Made by a program: the position numbers and the translations under genes
NCBI GenBank assembly: GCA_039028635.1
Contig: JBCCHV010000013.1
Span: 1 to 64,000 of the forward strand
DNA: 64,000 nucleotides
Source: Acidobacteriota bacterium
GTDB lineage: Bacteria > Acidobacteriota > Thermoanaerobaculia > Multivoradales > JBCCEF01
Direction of reading: 5' to 3'
In this document: positions 1 to 8,814 of the stretch, in pieces
Layout of the letters: each line of letters begins with the position of its first letter
Position numbering within the stretch: position 1 is the first letter of the stretch
Notes under the pieces: generated by a model
What the model saw: only the letters and a program-made list of their open reading frames with translations
Database searches by the model: none
Told to the model about the DNA's origin: nothing

Positions 1-138
1 GGGGGGGGTGGGGGGTGGTGGCGTGGCGTTGGGGGCCCGCTGGGGTTTTTTCCGGGGTGTGGGGTGGGGGGGCGGGGCGGGGGGGGGGGGGGGGGGGGGG
101 GCGGCCGGGAGGGCGAAGCTCCCGGCAGCCCGATGGCT
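1..138. other. G-homopolymer low-complexity edge
   Basis: Bases 1-110 are almost entirely G, including one G run of about 24, with short T interruptions. No credible gene lies here. The abrupt change to normal coding sequence at about base 110 suggests a contig end or a read artefact. A real G-quadruplex-forming tract is possible but less likely. Confidence 0.7.
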
Positions 139-3100
139 TCAGTGCTCGTTGCTGCACTCGGCGGAGGCAGCGTGGTGTCCTTCCTGGAAGGCGTTCATGA
201 TTTCCTGAAAAGCCGGCCATCCAGTGGACATGAAGATCGGTGCGATGGAGCCCGGTGGCTGGCCGAGCTTCGCAGTGTGCTGCTGGTTGATCTCCGGCAC
301 CAACCGGAAGGGGCTCATGACGACGTCCCCGACAGCAGAGCCGGCCATAGCTCCGGCTGCCGAGATTCCGCCCATGACGAGATGCTCGAACTGGGCGACG
401 GGCCAGGTGTAGTAGAGGGTAGCGAAGGTGCAGGCCACGATGTTCTTGTCCTCGCCCGTCTCGGGCTCGTCTGGATCCTCCGGATCCGGATCGACCGGCT
501 CGTCCGGGCCGCCGCCGCCGCCGTTGCCGTTGCGCGGTCCGTCACCCCAGTCGCGCCGGATAGTGCCCGGCGGACGGGCGTTGCCGTCGTAGTAGCGGGT
601 TCCATCGATGAAGCCGTTGTCTCCGGTGCCGCCGCCGCGCCCGCCATCGACGATCTCGTCGTCGCTGTAGAAGCACTCGACTCTCTCGCCATCGTGGTAG
701 CAGACCAGTATCGAGCTCAGGCCTGTCGGGTCGGTGCGGTTGATTGGGTTGCCCAGGGTGTAGGCATAGCGGTTGAGGCTCTGCGGCTGGCTCGTGACGC
801 CCACCACCGGGTCGACGCTCAGGAACCGGCCGAGGCTCCACAGGTAGTGCCGGGCGTGCATGTAGTCGGCGCCGGTGGAGCCGTCGCGCTCGTGGCCGGT
901 GAACAGGGGTGAGTCCTCGAAGTTGGCGCTGCCGCCTTCGCGCTCGCCGTAGGGAAAGAAGAAGTGCTCGTCGCGGTAGGTACCAGCCGCCCGCTTCATG
1001 GCGACACCGTGGGTGACCAGTCGCACGCTGCCGAGGTGGTCGAGGTGGAAGTCGCGGTCGGCGAAGGTGTCCGTCGAGGCGCGGGCGAGCAGGCGGCTGC
1101 CGGCGTAGATGTAGTCACGGTCGCGTAGCCAGCGATCGCCGTCGAGGGTGATCTTGGTGATGAACCGTTGGTCGAGATCGCGCAGGAAGAAGGCGCCACC
1201 AGCCATCGTCGCATCGGCGGCGATCTGCATCGTGCGCTCCCCGAAGGCGTCGTAGAGGTAGCGTTGGTTGCCCTGACCGACCAGTCGGTTGGAGGTGTCG
1301 TAGGTGAACTGCCAGGCCGGGATGGACGACGACGGTGGCGGCTGCAGGAGGTTGCCGGCGGCGTCGTAGCTCGCGCCGCTCAGGCGGTTGGTCTGCGGGT
1401 TGACGGGCAGTGAGCGTTCGCCGGTGGTGTAGCCGTCCACCGCCGTGAGGTTGCCGAAGGGATCGTAGGTGTAGCTCTGGTCGAAGGCTCCCGACAGGTA
1501 GGAAGCCCGGGCCAGGCGACGGGCTTTGTCATAGGTGAAGGCATGGCTGCCCATCGTTTTGAGATTGCCGGCGCCGTCGTAGGTCATGGTGCCGCTGTCG
1601 AAGCCCGGAGTGACCGCGCTGGTGTAGAGGCGTTGCGGACGCCGGCGGAAGCTCGGGTCGATGTCCTGGTGGTCGCGCACTCCGTTGGCGTGCTCGATCT
1701 CCTTCCACACGCCGCTCGGGTGGTAGGTGATGGAGCGTGCCCAACCCGGAACCTCGGTCAGCCGGCCGCTGTCGTACTTGTAGGTCACGACGCGGCCGTT
1801 GGCGGCCGGGCCGGTGCAGGTGACCGGCAGATCGCAACGCGGAAAGTCGCGGCTCGCCACCTGACCGAGCTCGCTGTAGGTGTAACCCTGGCGGAAACGG
1901 ACGCTGGGACTGCTCCACAGCAACTGAGTCGTCTTCTGCGACACGGCGTTGGCGAGGCCATCGTAGGAGAAGGTCTGCTGGACGATGACCGGCTCCTCGC
2001 CGGTGCCGTTCCAGGGTAGATCGAGGTAGTTGTATTCCTTGGCGATCCACAGCTGGCCGCGGCTGGCGGCGACCACACCATCCCACTGCAGCTCGCGCAG
2101 CAGGCGCGATGCGGCGTTGCGGTCTCGGACCGTCCGCAAGCGCCCCATCAGGTCGTAGGTCAGGGCGTGGCTGTTGGGGCCGTCGTCGCGCCGATGGGCG
2201 AGGCCGAGGGCATCGTATTCGCGGTAGTAGAGGGTGCCATTGCCGGCGGTGCCCTTTTCGGGCACCGTCTCCGAGAGCAGGAAACCGCGGTTGTCGTAGG
2301 AGAAGTTGCGCACCTGGGTGGTGCCGCCGCTGGTGGTGGTCGCCGACGTCAACCGGCCGCCAACGTCGTAGCGGTAGGTGGTGGGAACCAAGGCTCCGCC
2401 GGCGCCCGACCGCTCGCGCACCGTGCGCAAGCGGCCGTAGCGGTCGTACTCGAAAATCCGCGGCACGTAGGTTTCGCCACCGGCGAGGGCCAGCTTGGTC
2501 TTGCGCTTGACCTTCCACTCGGCGATGCGCTGCACCTTGAGGTCGTGGGTCGATCCATTCGGCGGACGGATGACGCTGGCTCGGCCGAAGGGGTCGAAGC
2601 TGAGGTATTTGGTGCTCGGCTTGGTCTCGTTCCAGGCCCCCCACTCGGAGATCGAGGTCATCCAGCCGCGGGCGTTGTGCTGGCGCTCGCGGGAAGACCA
2701 GATATTGCCCGGCAGGAGGCGTCGCTCGTCGGCCAAGCGACCGAGGGCGTCGAAGATGCGGTGACTCTGCGCCAGGACGGCGCCGCTGGTGGGGGAGATT
2801 TGGGTGGTGGTGAAGCGCGGCCCGTTGCTGGCCGAGGCGATGACGTAGGCGTACTCGGTGCGGGCCCCGGCGTCGGGAGTGACGGTGAGGGGCCGGCCGA
2901 GGGTGTCGTAGGTGTAGCGGCGCTCGAAGCCGGACGGATCGCGCTCCGCCAGGACCAGTCCGGTTCCGGCCTCGACATCGACGTCGTAGAGCAGGAATGG
3001 GCCGTTGCCTCCCGCCGAGGTTCGCGCTCGGCTGCGCAGGTGGGCGGGGCTCTGGGAGTCGTACTCGTGGCTCAGCCAGTAGGCCGGCTGAGCGGGAACC

Positions 3101-5163
3101 GAGCCGCAGCCGCCGCCGCTGGTGGACAGGGGCTGCCGGTCGCTGCCGTAGTGGCGCTGGTCGGTGACTCGGCCGCGGGCGTCCCGAGAGCGCACCGTCA
3201 GCAGATCCCGGGAGCTGCGGACAGCGCCGGCGGCGAGCGCCCGCTGGCAGGTTAGAAAGCCGGTATCCGACTCGAAGTGGAACTCGCTGCGGGCGCGCTG
3301 CTGGCCGTGGGCGTCCGGCTCGTAGACCTCCGTCGAGTCGAAGATCCCGAGCACCCAGGGCTCGCTGATGTGGACCGGCGCATAGCTGCCGGGATAGGTG
3401 CCGGTCGAGCGGTTGAAGCCGATGCTGGTCTCGCGCCGCTCGCCATGGCTCGAGCCGGCCCAGAAGTTGCCGGTGGTGACCTCGCGGCGAAAGTGTCCCA
3501 GGCCGTCGTACTCGCTCCACACCGTGTCCATTTGGCGATCACCGGTGGGGTCGTGAAAGACCACCCGCTGCGCTTCCACCTGGCGGTTGGTGTTGTGCCA
3601 GTCGACTTGGGGATAGACCTCGGTGCCCTGGCCCGGGGTGGTGTCGCGGCGGAAGCGCAGGTAGGTGGAGCGTTCGAGGTTGCCAGCGCAGCCGTCGCTG
3701 CCGTCGTGGTCGCTCCAGAACTCCGAAGACAGGTAGAGCGAGCCATCGGCACTCTCCCGACTGTAGGCGAAGGGCAAACCCGTTTCCCAGCCCCGTGGGC
3801 GTCCCAGGGAGTTCACCGGATCGACCCAATAGATGGCGTTGAAGAAGTGCTTGCTGCAGTCGTTCGTCGGGTAGACCACCTCGATGTGCATCTCGGGATC
3901 ATGGGGCTCTCCCGGCACTCCCGAGGGCAGCGCCGGAATTGCCGTCCACTTGTATTTCCAGACGCCGAGCTCGCTCTGGGAGCTGATCGGCCCGGCGTCG
4001 TAGAGGCGGCGTTCCTTGACCGACGCGGTGGAGTTGAACACCGAGTTCGATTCGTTGGGCGGGAACTCCCGCTCTTCGAAGTCCCAGCGGATCTTGCCGC
4101 CGGTCGGCAGGTTCAGGCCCCGCAGAACTCCGGGCAGGTCCTCGACTTGCCGGCCGCCGATCGACTCGCACTGGTTGTAATAGAGGAGCTGGCCAGCCTC
4201 TTCCATCGCGAAGGAGCTGCCGTCCGGGAAGTCGACTGCGGTCAGGTGCGGAAGGGGGATGCGAGGATCCGTGGACGGCGACGTGTCCTTGCAACCGACA
4301 TCCACCTGAACCTCTCGGTAGTGGAAGTCGTAGACCGCCGGCGTGGCGCCGAAGGAGTCGATCTCGACCCGCGTCACGATGCGGTGGAGGTAGTGGATCG
4401 GAGCTCCGCCGATTTGGTCGGCGAGGTAGACCCGGTGGGTCAGGCCGTAGCGGTCGACGACGGTGCGCAGGGTGTCGTCCGTGCCCGGGGTGCTGGGATC
4501 GGCGCCATAGGTGATGGTGAGATCGGGGTCGCTTTCCGATCCGAAGGCGTTCCACACTTTGGTCAATCGCAGAGGGCTCTGCGGACCGCAGGTGCCGACA
4601 AACTTCTGGGTCGTGCCGTCCGGCGACTCGATCTCGACGGAGCAGGGACTGAGCCGCAGCCGCAGGTAGCTGCCGTCGCGGGTATAGAAGACCTGTTTGG
4701 TGCCGTCGTCGCCATCGTCCCCGTCGTCGCGGTGGAGCTTGTCGTAGAAGACGTGGCGGCCGCCGTCGGCTCCTACGTAGAGCCACCGGCCGGTGCCGTT
4801 GTAGGACGCCTCCGGATGGTAGACCTCACCCCAGCCCAGATGCCATCCGAAGCCGGCCGTCTTGTTGCGGTCCGGGCTCGCCACGATGGTGTCGTCGGGG
4901 AGGGTTTCGTACTGCCACAGGTTGCTGTTGTAGGTCAGACTCCAGGGGCCGATCGGAATCGTGACCGACAGGGCACCGGAGTAGAGATCGACCACATCGA
5001 CCTGCTCGGCGCTTCTCAGCAGGGCGCGCTCGGGATCGCTGACTCCCACCGGGTGGCTCGGGGAGTAGGCGAGGGCGAAGGGCGCTATGGCCAGGCTGAG
5101 AAGGGCGAGGAGCGGGGCGACGAGTGGTCTGGAATTCGGGTGATGGAGGTGCTGCTTCGACAT
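139..5163 (-). CDS. secreted RHS/YD-repeat protein with distinct C-terminal domain
   Basis: A protein of about 1674 residues. The start at 5163 (MSKQHLHH...) is chosen because it gives a signal peptide (hydrophobic LLALLSLAIAPFALA) and has an AGGAG ribosome binding site upstream. The body is full of YD repeats (YDxxGRL, YDxxGNL), and the RHS core ends in the classic motif RYLWSLGRFLSVDP...DPTGL. About 192 residues follow DPTGL: an acidic Pro/Asp/Glu linker, then a segment with a Gly/Ala-rich hydrophobic stretch (residues HLVMGGISAAGAMAG). In RHS proteins this variable tip is often a toxin, but I do not recognise this one. The immunity gene would be expected just downstream, where the window ends. 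An RHS identity is secure; a toxin role is inference. Confidence 0.93.
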   Translation of the reverse strand: MSKQHLHHPNSRPLVAPLLALLSLAIAPFALAYSPSHPVGVSDPERALLRSAEQVDVVDLYSGALSVTIPIGPWSLTYNSNLWQYETLPDDTIVASPDRNKTAGFGWHLGWGEVYHPEASYNGTGRWLYVGADGGRHVFYDKLHRDDGDDGDDGTKQVFYTRDGSYLRLRLSPCSVEIESPDGTTQKFVGTCGPQSPLRLTKVWNAFGSESDPDLTITYGADPSTPGTDDTLRTVVDRYGLTHRVYLADQIGGAPIHYLHRIVTRVEIDSFGATPAVYDFHYREVQVDVGCKDTSPSTDPRIPLPHLTAVDFPDGSSFAMEEAGQLLYYNQCESIGGRQVEDLPGVLRGLNLPTGGKIRWDFEEREFPPNESNSVFNSTASVKERRLYDAGPISSQSELGVWKYKWTAIPALPSGVPGEPHDPEMHIEVVYPTNDCSKHFFNAIYWVDPVNSLGRPRGWETGLPFAYSRESADGSLYLSSEFWSDHDGSDGCAGNLERSTYLRFRRDTTPGQGTEVYPQVDWHNTNRQVEAQRVVFHDPTGDRQMDTVWSEYDGLGHFRREVTTGNFWAGSSHGERRETSIGFNRSTGTYPGSYAPVHISEPWVLGIFDSTEVYEPDAHGQQRARSEFHFESDTGFLTCQRALAAGAVRSSRDLLTVRSRDARGRVTDQRHYGSDRQPLSTSGGGCGSVPAQPAYWLSHEYDSQSPAHLRSRARTSAGGNGPFLLYDVDVEAGTGLVLAERDPSGFERRYTYDTLGRPLTVTPDAGARTEYAYVIASASNGPRFTTTQISPTSGAVLAQSHRIFDALGRLADERRLLPGNIWSSRERQHNARGWMTSISEWGAWNETKPSTKYLSFDPFGRASVIRPPNGSTHDLKVQRIAEWKVKRKTKLALAGGETYVPRIFEYDRYGRLRTVRERSGAGGALVPTTYRYDVGGRLTSATTTSGGTTQVRNFSYDNRGFLLSETVPEKGTAGNGTLYYREYDALGLAHRRDDGPNSHALTYDLMGRLRTVRDRNAASRLLRELQWDGVVAASRGQLWIAKEYNYLDLPWNGTGEEPVIVQQTFSYDGLANAVSQKTTQLLWSSPSVRFRQGYTYSELGQVASRDFPRCDLPVTCTGPAANGRVVTYKYDSGRLTEVPGWARSITYHPSGVWKEIEHANGVRDHQDIDPSFRRRPQRLYTSAVTPGFDSGTMTYDGAGNLKTMGSHAFTYDKARRLARASYLSGAFDQSYTYDPFGNLTAVDGYTTGERSLPVNPQTNRLSGASYDAAGNLLQPPPSSSIPAWQFTYDTSNRLVGQGNQRYLYDAFGERTMQIAADATMAGGAFFLRDLDQRFITKITLDGDRWLRDRDYIYAGSRLLARASTDTFADRDFHLDHLGSVRLVTHGVAMKRAAGTYRDEHFFFPYGEREGGSANFEDSPLFTGHERDGSTGADYMHARHYLWSLGRFLSVDPVVGVTSQPQSLNRYAYTLGNPINRTDPTGLSSILVCYHDGERVECFYSDDEIVDGGRGGGTGDNGFIDGTRYYDGNARPPGTIRRDWGDGPRNGNGGGGGPDEPVDPDPEDPDEPETGEDKNIVACTFATLYYTWPVAQFEHLVMGGISAAGAMAGSAVGDVVMSPFRLVPEINQQHTAKLGQPPGSIAPIFMSTGWPAFQEIMNAFQEGHHAASAECSNEH

Positions 5164-5590
5164 CGATGTTCTCCTTTCGTGGGCCAGATTTCCTGGCCAT
5201 TCTCGGGAGGCTCGATGGTGAGGTCTTGGACGGAATTGCGATCGCCCAGGACGGCGAGGCGAAGGCACCAAGAGGCCGGGTGCTCCCAGGAGAGCGTCCG
5301 GTCTGAAGCCGTCGTTTCGAGGTCGAGAAGCCGGCGGCGCCGGCAGGGGCCGGGACCTTCGTTCTCAGGTCGTCCTTGAACTGTCAACCCGGTGAGGACC
5401 GTACGGTGACCAGGAGATAGATGACGCGGTGAGGGCCGCGCTCAGTGCCGTCGAGAGGTGAGCGAGCCTCCAGGGGCGTTCGCCCGTGGTCGCTTCCGGA
5501 ATGGGGTTCCGGAGGCGGTCTGCGATCCGAGTCCAGCGAGGCGAGGAGCCCGAGAATTCTCACGTGTCCGAAGTCCTGGAAAAGCTATCG
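5164..5590. other. gene-free upstream region of the RHS gene
   Basis: About 430 bases lie between the RHS start and the operator of the next transcription unit. I see no supportable gene. The segment near 5164-5180 holds the RHS ribosome binding site on the minus strand. The short frames that cross it show no domain and overlap both neighbours. Confidence 0.6.
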
Positions 5591-5592
5591 AT

Positions 5593-5614
5593 AATGACAT
5601 GTTTTTCTCATTAG
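5593..5614. promoter_or_regulatory. dyad, possible Fur/Zur-family operator
   Basis: TAATGA, ten bases, then TCATTA forms a perfect 6-bp inverted repeat in an AT-rich patch of a GC-rich region. It starts GATAATGA, which resembles a Fur-family half-site. It sits just upstream of a TATAAT box and covers the expected -35 region, which would suit repression. Assignment to Zur or Fur is inference from the downstream receptor. Confidence 0.45.
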
Positions 5615-5640
5615 GGCTGCAAGTCCTGCCTTTGCTTGGA

Positions 5641-5646
5641 TATAAT
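5641..5646 (+). promoter_or_regulatory. TATAAT -10 box
   Basis: A perfect TATAAT sits 8 bases before the ATG at 5655. Transcription would start about 7 bases after the box, at the ATG or within 2-3 bases of it, so the message is probably leaderless or nearly so. No good -35 hexamer is visible 17 bases upstream; the dyad occupies that place. Confidence 0.55.
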
Positions 5647-5654
5647 CCCCGGCG

Positions 5655-6005
5655 ATGAGGACCATTTGGGCGTTCTGCCTGGCCTTGGCGTTGGTCTTCG
5701 CCTCTTCGGCGGAGTTGGTCGGCCACGATCACGCGGCCGGCGCTGACTATGCTGTTCGCCACTGCGCCGCCGATCACGACAGCGGCCTGGGCGAGGAGCC
5801 CGGGGCCGGCTGGACGGCCGCCGGCGATAGCCATGAGCACCGCTGTCTCGGTTGCCGGATGGGCGCTCACCGTCTGGCTGCCGCGCCTGGGCTTGCCGTC
5901 GGTAGCCCGGCCTCGAACCCCGAAGTCCTCGTTGTCTCGGGTGTCGACTCCTGGGTCCTGCGGCCCTGGTCCAGTCACACCAATCGCGGTCCCCCTCCCC
6001 ACTAA
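5655..6005 (+). CDS. small exported His/Cys-rich protein upstream of metal receptor
   Basis: A 116-residue protein with an N-terminal signal peptide (WAFCLALALVFASSA). The mature part is rich in His and Cys: GHDH near residue 23, HEHRCLGCRMGAH in the middle, and a C-terminal RGPPPH. Small proteins of this style (for example DUF2946-like) often precede metal uptake or efflux genes. I cannot place it in a named family with confidence. It is the first gene after the putative metal-responsive promoter and leads into the TonB receptor gene, so it is probably co-transcribed with it. A metal-binding or metal-sensing role is inference. Confidence 0.7.
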   Translation: MRTIWAFCLALALVFASSAELVGHDHAAGADYAVRHCAADHDSGLGEEPGAGWTAAGDSHEHRCLGCRMGAHRLAAAPGLAVGSPASNPEVLVVSGVDSWVLRPWSSHTNRGPPPH

Positions 6006-6146
6006 GTCCTTTTCCTCGACCCCCAAGCGTCCCCTGCGAGGAGCGCCATTCGCGGACGGCTTACCGGTGTGGTGATGCCGTGCATTCCAGGAAAAAGACC
6101 CGTTGCCGGTCGTCTCATGACGGCTCGCGCCAAAGGATTCATAGAG

Positions 6147-8498
6147 ATGTCGATTTTCTGTCTTTCGGCTCGCCGACCCATCGTCTTTCTGTTGGGTCTC
6201 GCCACCTTGTCGTTCAGCCTGCTGTTTCCCATTGCCCTCGTCGCGCAGGAGACCGGTAGCCTCACCGGGCGCGTGACCCCTACTCACGACCACGACTTCA
6301 TCCTGTCGACGGCTCGAATTCCCGATCTCGGCCTCAAGGTCGACGTGGCCGCCGACGGTTCCTTCCGCTTTGGGTCCGTCCGTCCGGGTTCCTACATTCT
6401 CGAGGTTCGGGTGCCGACCCTCGGCGTGGTCGCCGAGCGGGTCGAAGTGCGCGCCGGTGAAGAATCGACGGTCGAGGTGGAGCTCAAGGCCGGCAGCCAC
6501 TCGGAAGAGATCTCGGTGACGGCGACGAGCGATGCTCGCGGCCTCTTCGAGCTCGCTTCGCCGACCACCAGCATCAGTGGCCAAGAGCTCGAGGAGCGCC
6601 TCGAAGCGACCCTCGGCGAGACCCTCGGGCAGGAGGCGGGCATTCACTCGACCTTCTTCGGTCCGGGAGCGAGCCGGCCGATCATTCGAGGCTTGACCGG
6701 TGACCGCGTTCGCATGCTGGAGGGCGGTATCGGTACCGGCGACGTTTCCGGGGTCAGTGTCGATCACGCCGTCACCGCCGAGCCGGCTCAGGCCGAGCGA
6801 ATCGAGGTGGTCCGCGGTCCGGGCACCCTGCTTTATGGCTCGAGCGCCATCGGTGGTGTGGTCAACGTCATCGACGAGCGAGTTCCCTCGGTGCGCGGAA
6901 CCACGGGAGTCCACGGCAGCGTCGAGGTGCGCGGTGGCACCGGTGCCGACGAGCGTCAGGGCTCGCTGCTGCTCGAGGGCGGCAGTGGCAACTGGGCGTG
7001 GAACGTCGCCGCCACCGGTCGCGAGACCGATGACTACGAGATTCCCGGCTTCGCCAACGCCGAAGAAGAGGAGCACGAGGAAGAGCACGAAGAGGAGGGC
7101 CACGAAGAGCACGAAGAGGAGAATCCCTTCGGCACCGTGCCCAACAGCGACATCGAGACGCGCAGTGCCCGCGCCGGTGTGACCTACTTCTTCGGTAATC
7201 GCGGCTTCTTCGGAGTCTCCGTCAGCGGTTTCGACACCGAATACGGCTTGCCCGGTGGCCACGGCCACGGGGAAGAGGGCGAAGAGCACGAAGAAGAGGA
7301 GCACGAAGAAGAGGAGCATGAGGAAGAAGAGGAGATCGTGCGCATCGATATGGAGCAGCGCCGCCTCGACCTGCAAGGTCAGGTGATCGATCCCTTCTCC
7401 GGCTTCCAGGCCTTCAAGTTCCGCCTCGGCACCACCGATTACGAGCATGCGGAGCTCGAAGGCGACGAGATCGGTACGCTGTTCTTCAACGACTACCTCG
7501 AGACCCGCCTCGAGCTGGTGCAGGAACAGCGCGGTCGCCATCGCGGCTCCTTCGGGCTGCAGTTCTCGGACCGCGACCTGGAAGCGATCGGCGAGGAGGC
7601 CTTCTTGGAGCCCACCACCACCCAGCGCTGGGGAGTGTTCACGCTGCAGGAGTACGCCGCCGGTGACGTCAACTGGCAGTTCGGAGCCCGCTTCGAGAGC
7701 CAGGACGTCGATCCCGCCTTCAACGCCTCGCGCTCCCACGATGGGCTGAGCGCTTCGGTCGGCCTGGTGTGGCAGGCCAACGAAGTCTTCTCCCTCGCCG
7801 CTTCGGTGGCGCGTTCGGTGAAGCTGCCGGCGGCCGAGGAGCTCTTCTCGGATGGGCTGCACGTCGCCACTCGGACCTTCGAGATCGGCGATCCGACCCT
7901 CGAAGAGGAAGTCGGGCTGGGAGTCGATGTGTCCTTGCGGGCAGATGGAGATGTCGTCTCGGGCGAGCTGACTCTCTTCCGCCAGGACTTCTCGGACTTC
8001 ATCTTCCAGGGCTTCACCGGGGATTTCGATGAGGGCTTCCCGGTGGTGGTCTACTCGCAGGAAGACGCGGTTTTCGAAGGTGCCGAGCTCAAGGGACGCA
8101 TCGAGCTTTTCGAGCAAGATGATCACCATGTTCACCTCAGCCTGATGGGCGACATGGTCGACGCCGAGCTCGACGCCGGTGGCAACCTGCCGCGCATTCC
8201 GCCGATGCGTCTCGGCGGCGGAGTGCACTACCACAGTGAGCGCTGGAACGCCGCTGCCGAGGTGCGCTGGGTCGACGACCAGACGGATGTCGCCGTCAAC
8301 GAGACCGGTACCGATGGCTACACCATGGTTCACGCCAGCCTGGGCTACCGAGTCCTGTTCGGTAACCAGATCCTCGATCTGCTGCTGCGCGGTCGCAATC
8401 TGACGGACGAGGAGGCGCGCTCGCACACCTCGTTCCTGAAGAACTTCGCCCCGCTGCCGGGGCGCAACATCACGCTGTCGGCGAAGTTCCGGTTCTAG
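6147..8498 (+). CDS. TonB-dependent outer-membrane receptor with His/Glu-rich loops
   Basis: The start at 6147 gives a 783-residue protein with a clear signal peptide (PIVFLLGLATLSFSLLFPIA); an in-frame ATG at 6117 is an alternative. After the signal comes a carboxypeptidase-regulatory-like domain (about residues 38-115), then a plug domain (PGASRPIIRGLTGDRVRML; IEVVRGPGTLLYGSSAIGG), then a beta-barrel ending in an aromatic residue (AKFRF). Two loops near residues 304-326 and 371-397 are almost pure His and Glu. Such loops are known from zinc receptors such as ZnuD, so zinc or another divalent metal is the likely substrate. The dyad upstream of the preceding gene fits metal control. The substrate is inferred, not shown. 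Confidence 0.92.
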   Translation: MSIFCLSARRPIVFLLGLATLSFSLLFPIALVAQETGSLTGRVTPTHDHDFILSTARIPDLGLKVDVAADGSFRFGSVRPGSYILEVRVPTLGVVAERVEVRAGEESTVEVELKAGSHSEEISVTATSDARGLFELASPTTSISGQELEERLEATLGETLGQEAGIHSTFFGPGASRPIIRGLTGDRVRMLEGGIGTGDVSGVSVDHAVTAEPAQAERIEVVRGPGTLLYGSSAIGGVVNVIDERVPSVRGTTGVHGSVEVRGGTGADERQGSLLLEGGSGNWAWNVAATGRETDDYEIPGFANAEEEEHEEEHEEEGHEEHEEENPFGTVPNSDIETRSARAGVTYFFGNRGFFGVSVSGFDTEYGLPGGHGHGEEGEEHEEEEHEEEEHEEEEEIVRIDMEQRRLDLQGQVIDPFSGFQAFKFRLGTTDYEHAELEGDEIGTLFFNDYLETRLELVQEQRGRHRGSFGLQFSDRDLEAIGEEAFLEPTTTQRWGVFTLQEYAAGDVNWQFGARFESQDVDPAFNASRSHDGLSASVGLVWQANEVFSLAASVARSVKLPAAEELFSDGLHVATRTFEIGDPTLEEEVGLGVDVSLRADGDVVSGELTLFRQDFSDFIFQGFTGDFDEGFPVVVYSQEDAVFEGAELKGRIELFEQDDHHVHLSLMGDMVDAELDAGGNLPRIPPMRLGGGVHYHSERWNAAAEVRWVDDQTDVAVNETGTDGYTMVHASLGYRVLFGNQILDLLLRGRNLTDEEARSHTSFLKNFAPLPGRNITLSAKFRF

Positions 8499-8560
8499 GC
8501 GGGCGATGACCGTTTGATCCGTGACGGCGCCTCGCCGCTTACGGATCCCGACGCCCTTCC

Positions 8561-8600
8561 GGCCCAGGACACCTCTCGAGGAGTCCTGGGCCTTTCTCTT
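8561..8600 (+). terminator. intrinsic terminator after the TonB receptor
   Basis: GGCCCAGGAC and its exact complement GTCCTGGGCC form a 10-bp stem around a 12-base loop, followed by TTTCTCTT. It lies about 60 bases after the receptor stop codon. Confidence 0.8.
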
Positions 8601-8674
8601 GAGTCGACGGACGTCTGTCCAGGGCGAGTCGAACGTCCTCGCGGCCGCGATAGCATGACCAGCCTGGGGAGTCT

Positions 8675-8803
8675 CTAGCAGGCTGCTGAAAATGTCGTCG
8701 GCAGCCTGCTCCCGGGCCGGAGAGGGGCGCGTAGCCCCTCTCGAAACAAATAGCTAGCAGCGCTGAAAAAGTCGCGAAGCGGACTTTTTCAGCAGCCTGC
8801 TAG
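8675..8803. repeat. structured dispersed repeat, family 1, copy 1
   Basis: A 129-bp element with terminal inverted repeats (CTAGCAGGCTGCTGAAAA and its near complement at 8786-8803). Inside are three hairpins: GCAGGCTGC/GCAGCCTGC, GAGGGG/CCCCTC, and CTGAAAAAGTC/GACTTTTTCAG. A longer copy lies at 47214-47424. One hairpin shows a compensatory base-pair change between copies. It ends 11 bases before the kinase start codon and contributes part of its ribosome binding site (TAGGAG). It looks like a REP/MITE-type non-autonomous element. Confidence 0.85.
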
Positions 8804-8814
8804 GAGATCGAAGG

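Noticed and set aside
3277-5379. A 700-codon plus-strand open frame
   Set aside because: It is antisense to the RHS gene, whose YD repeats are unmistakable; the antisense product has no recognisable fold.
5442-8426. A 994-codon minus-strand open frame
   Set aside because: It lies antisense to the TonB receptor, which has full domain support, a signal peptide and a terminator. The antisense frame shows no domain and arises from GC-rich codon usage.
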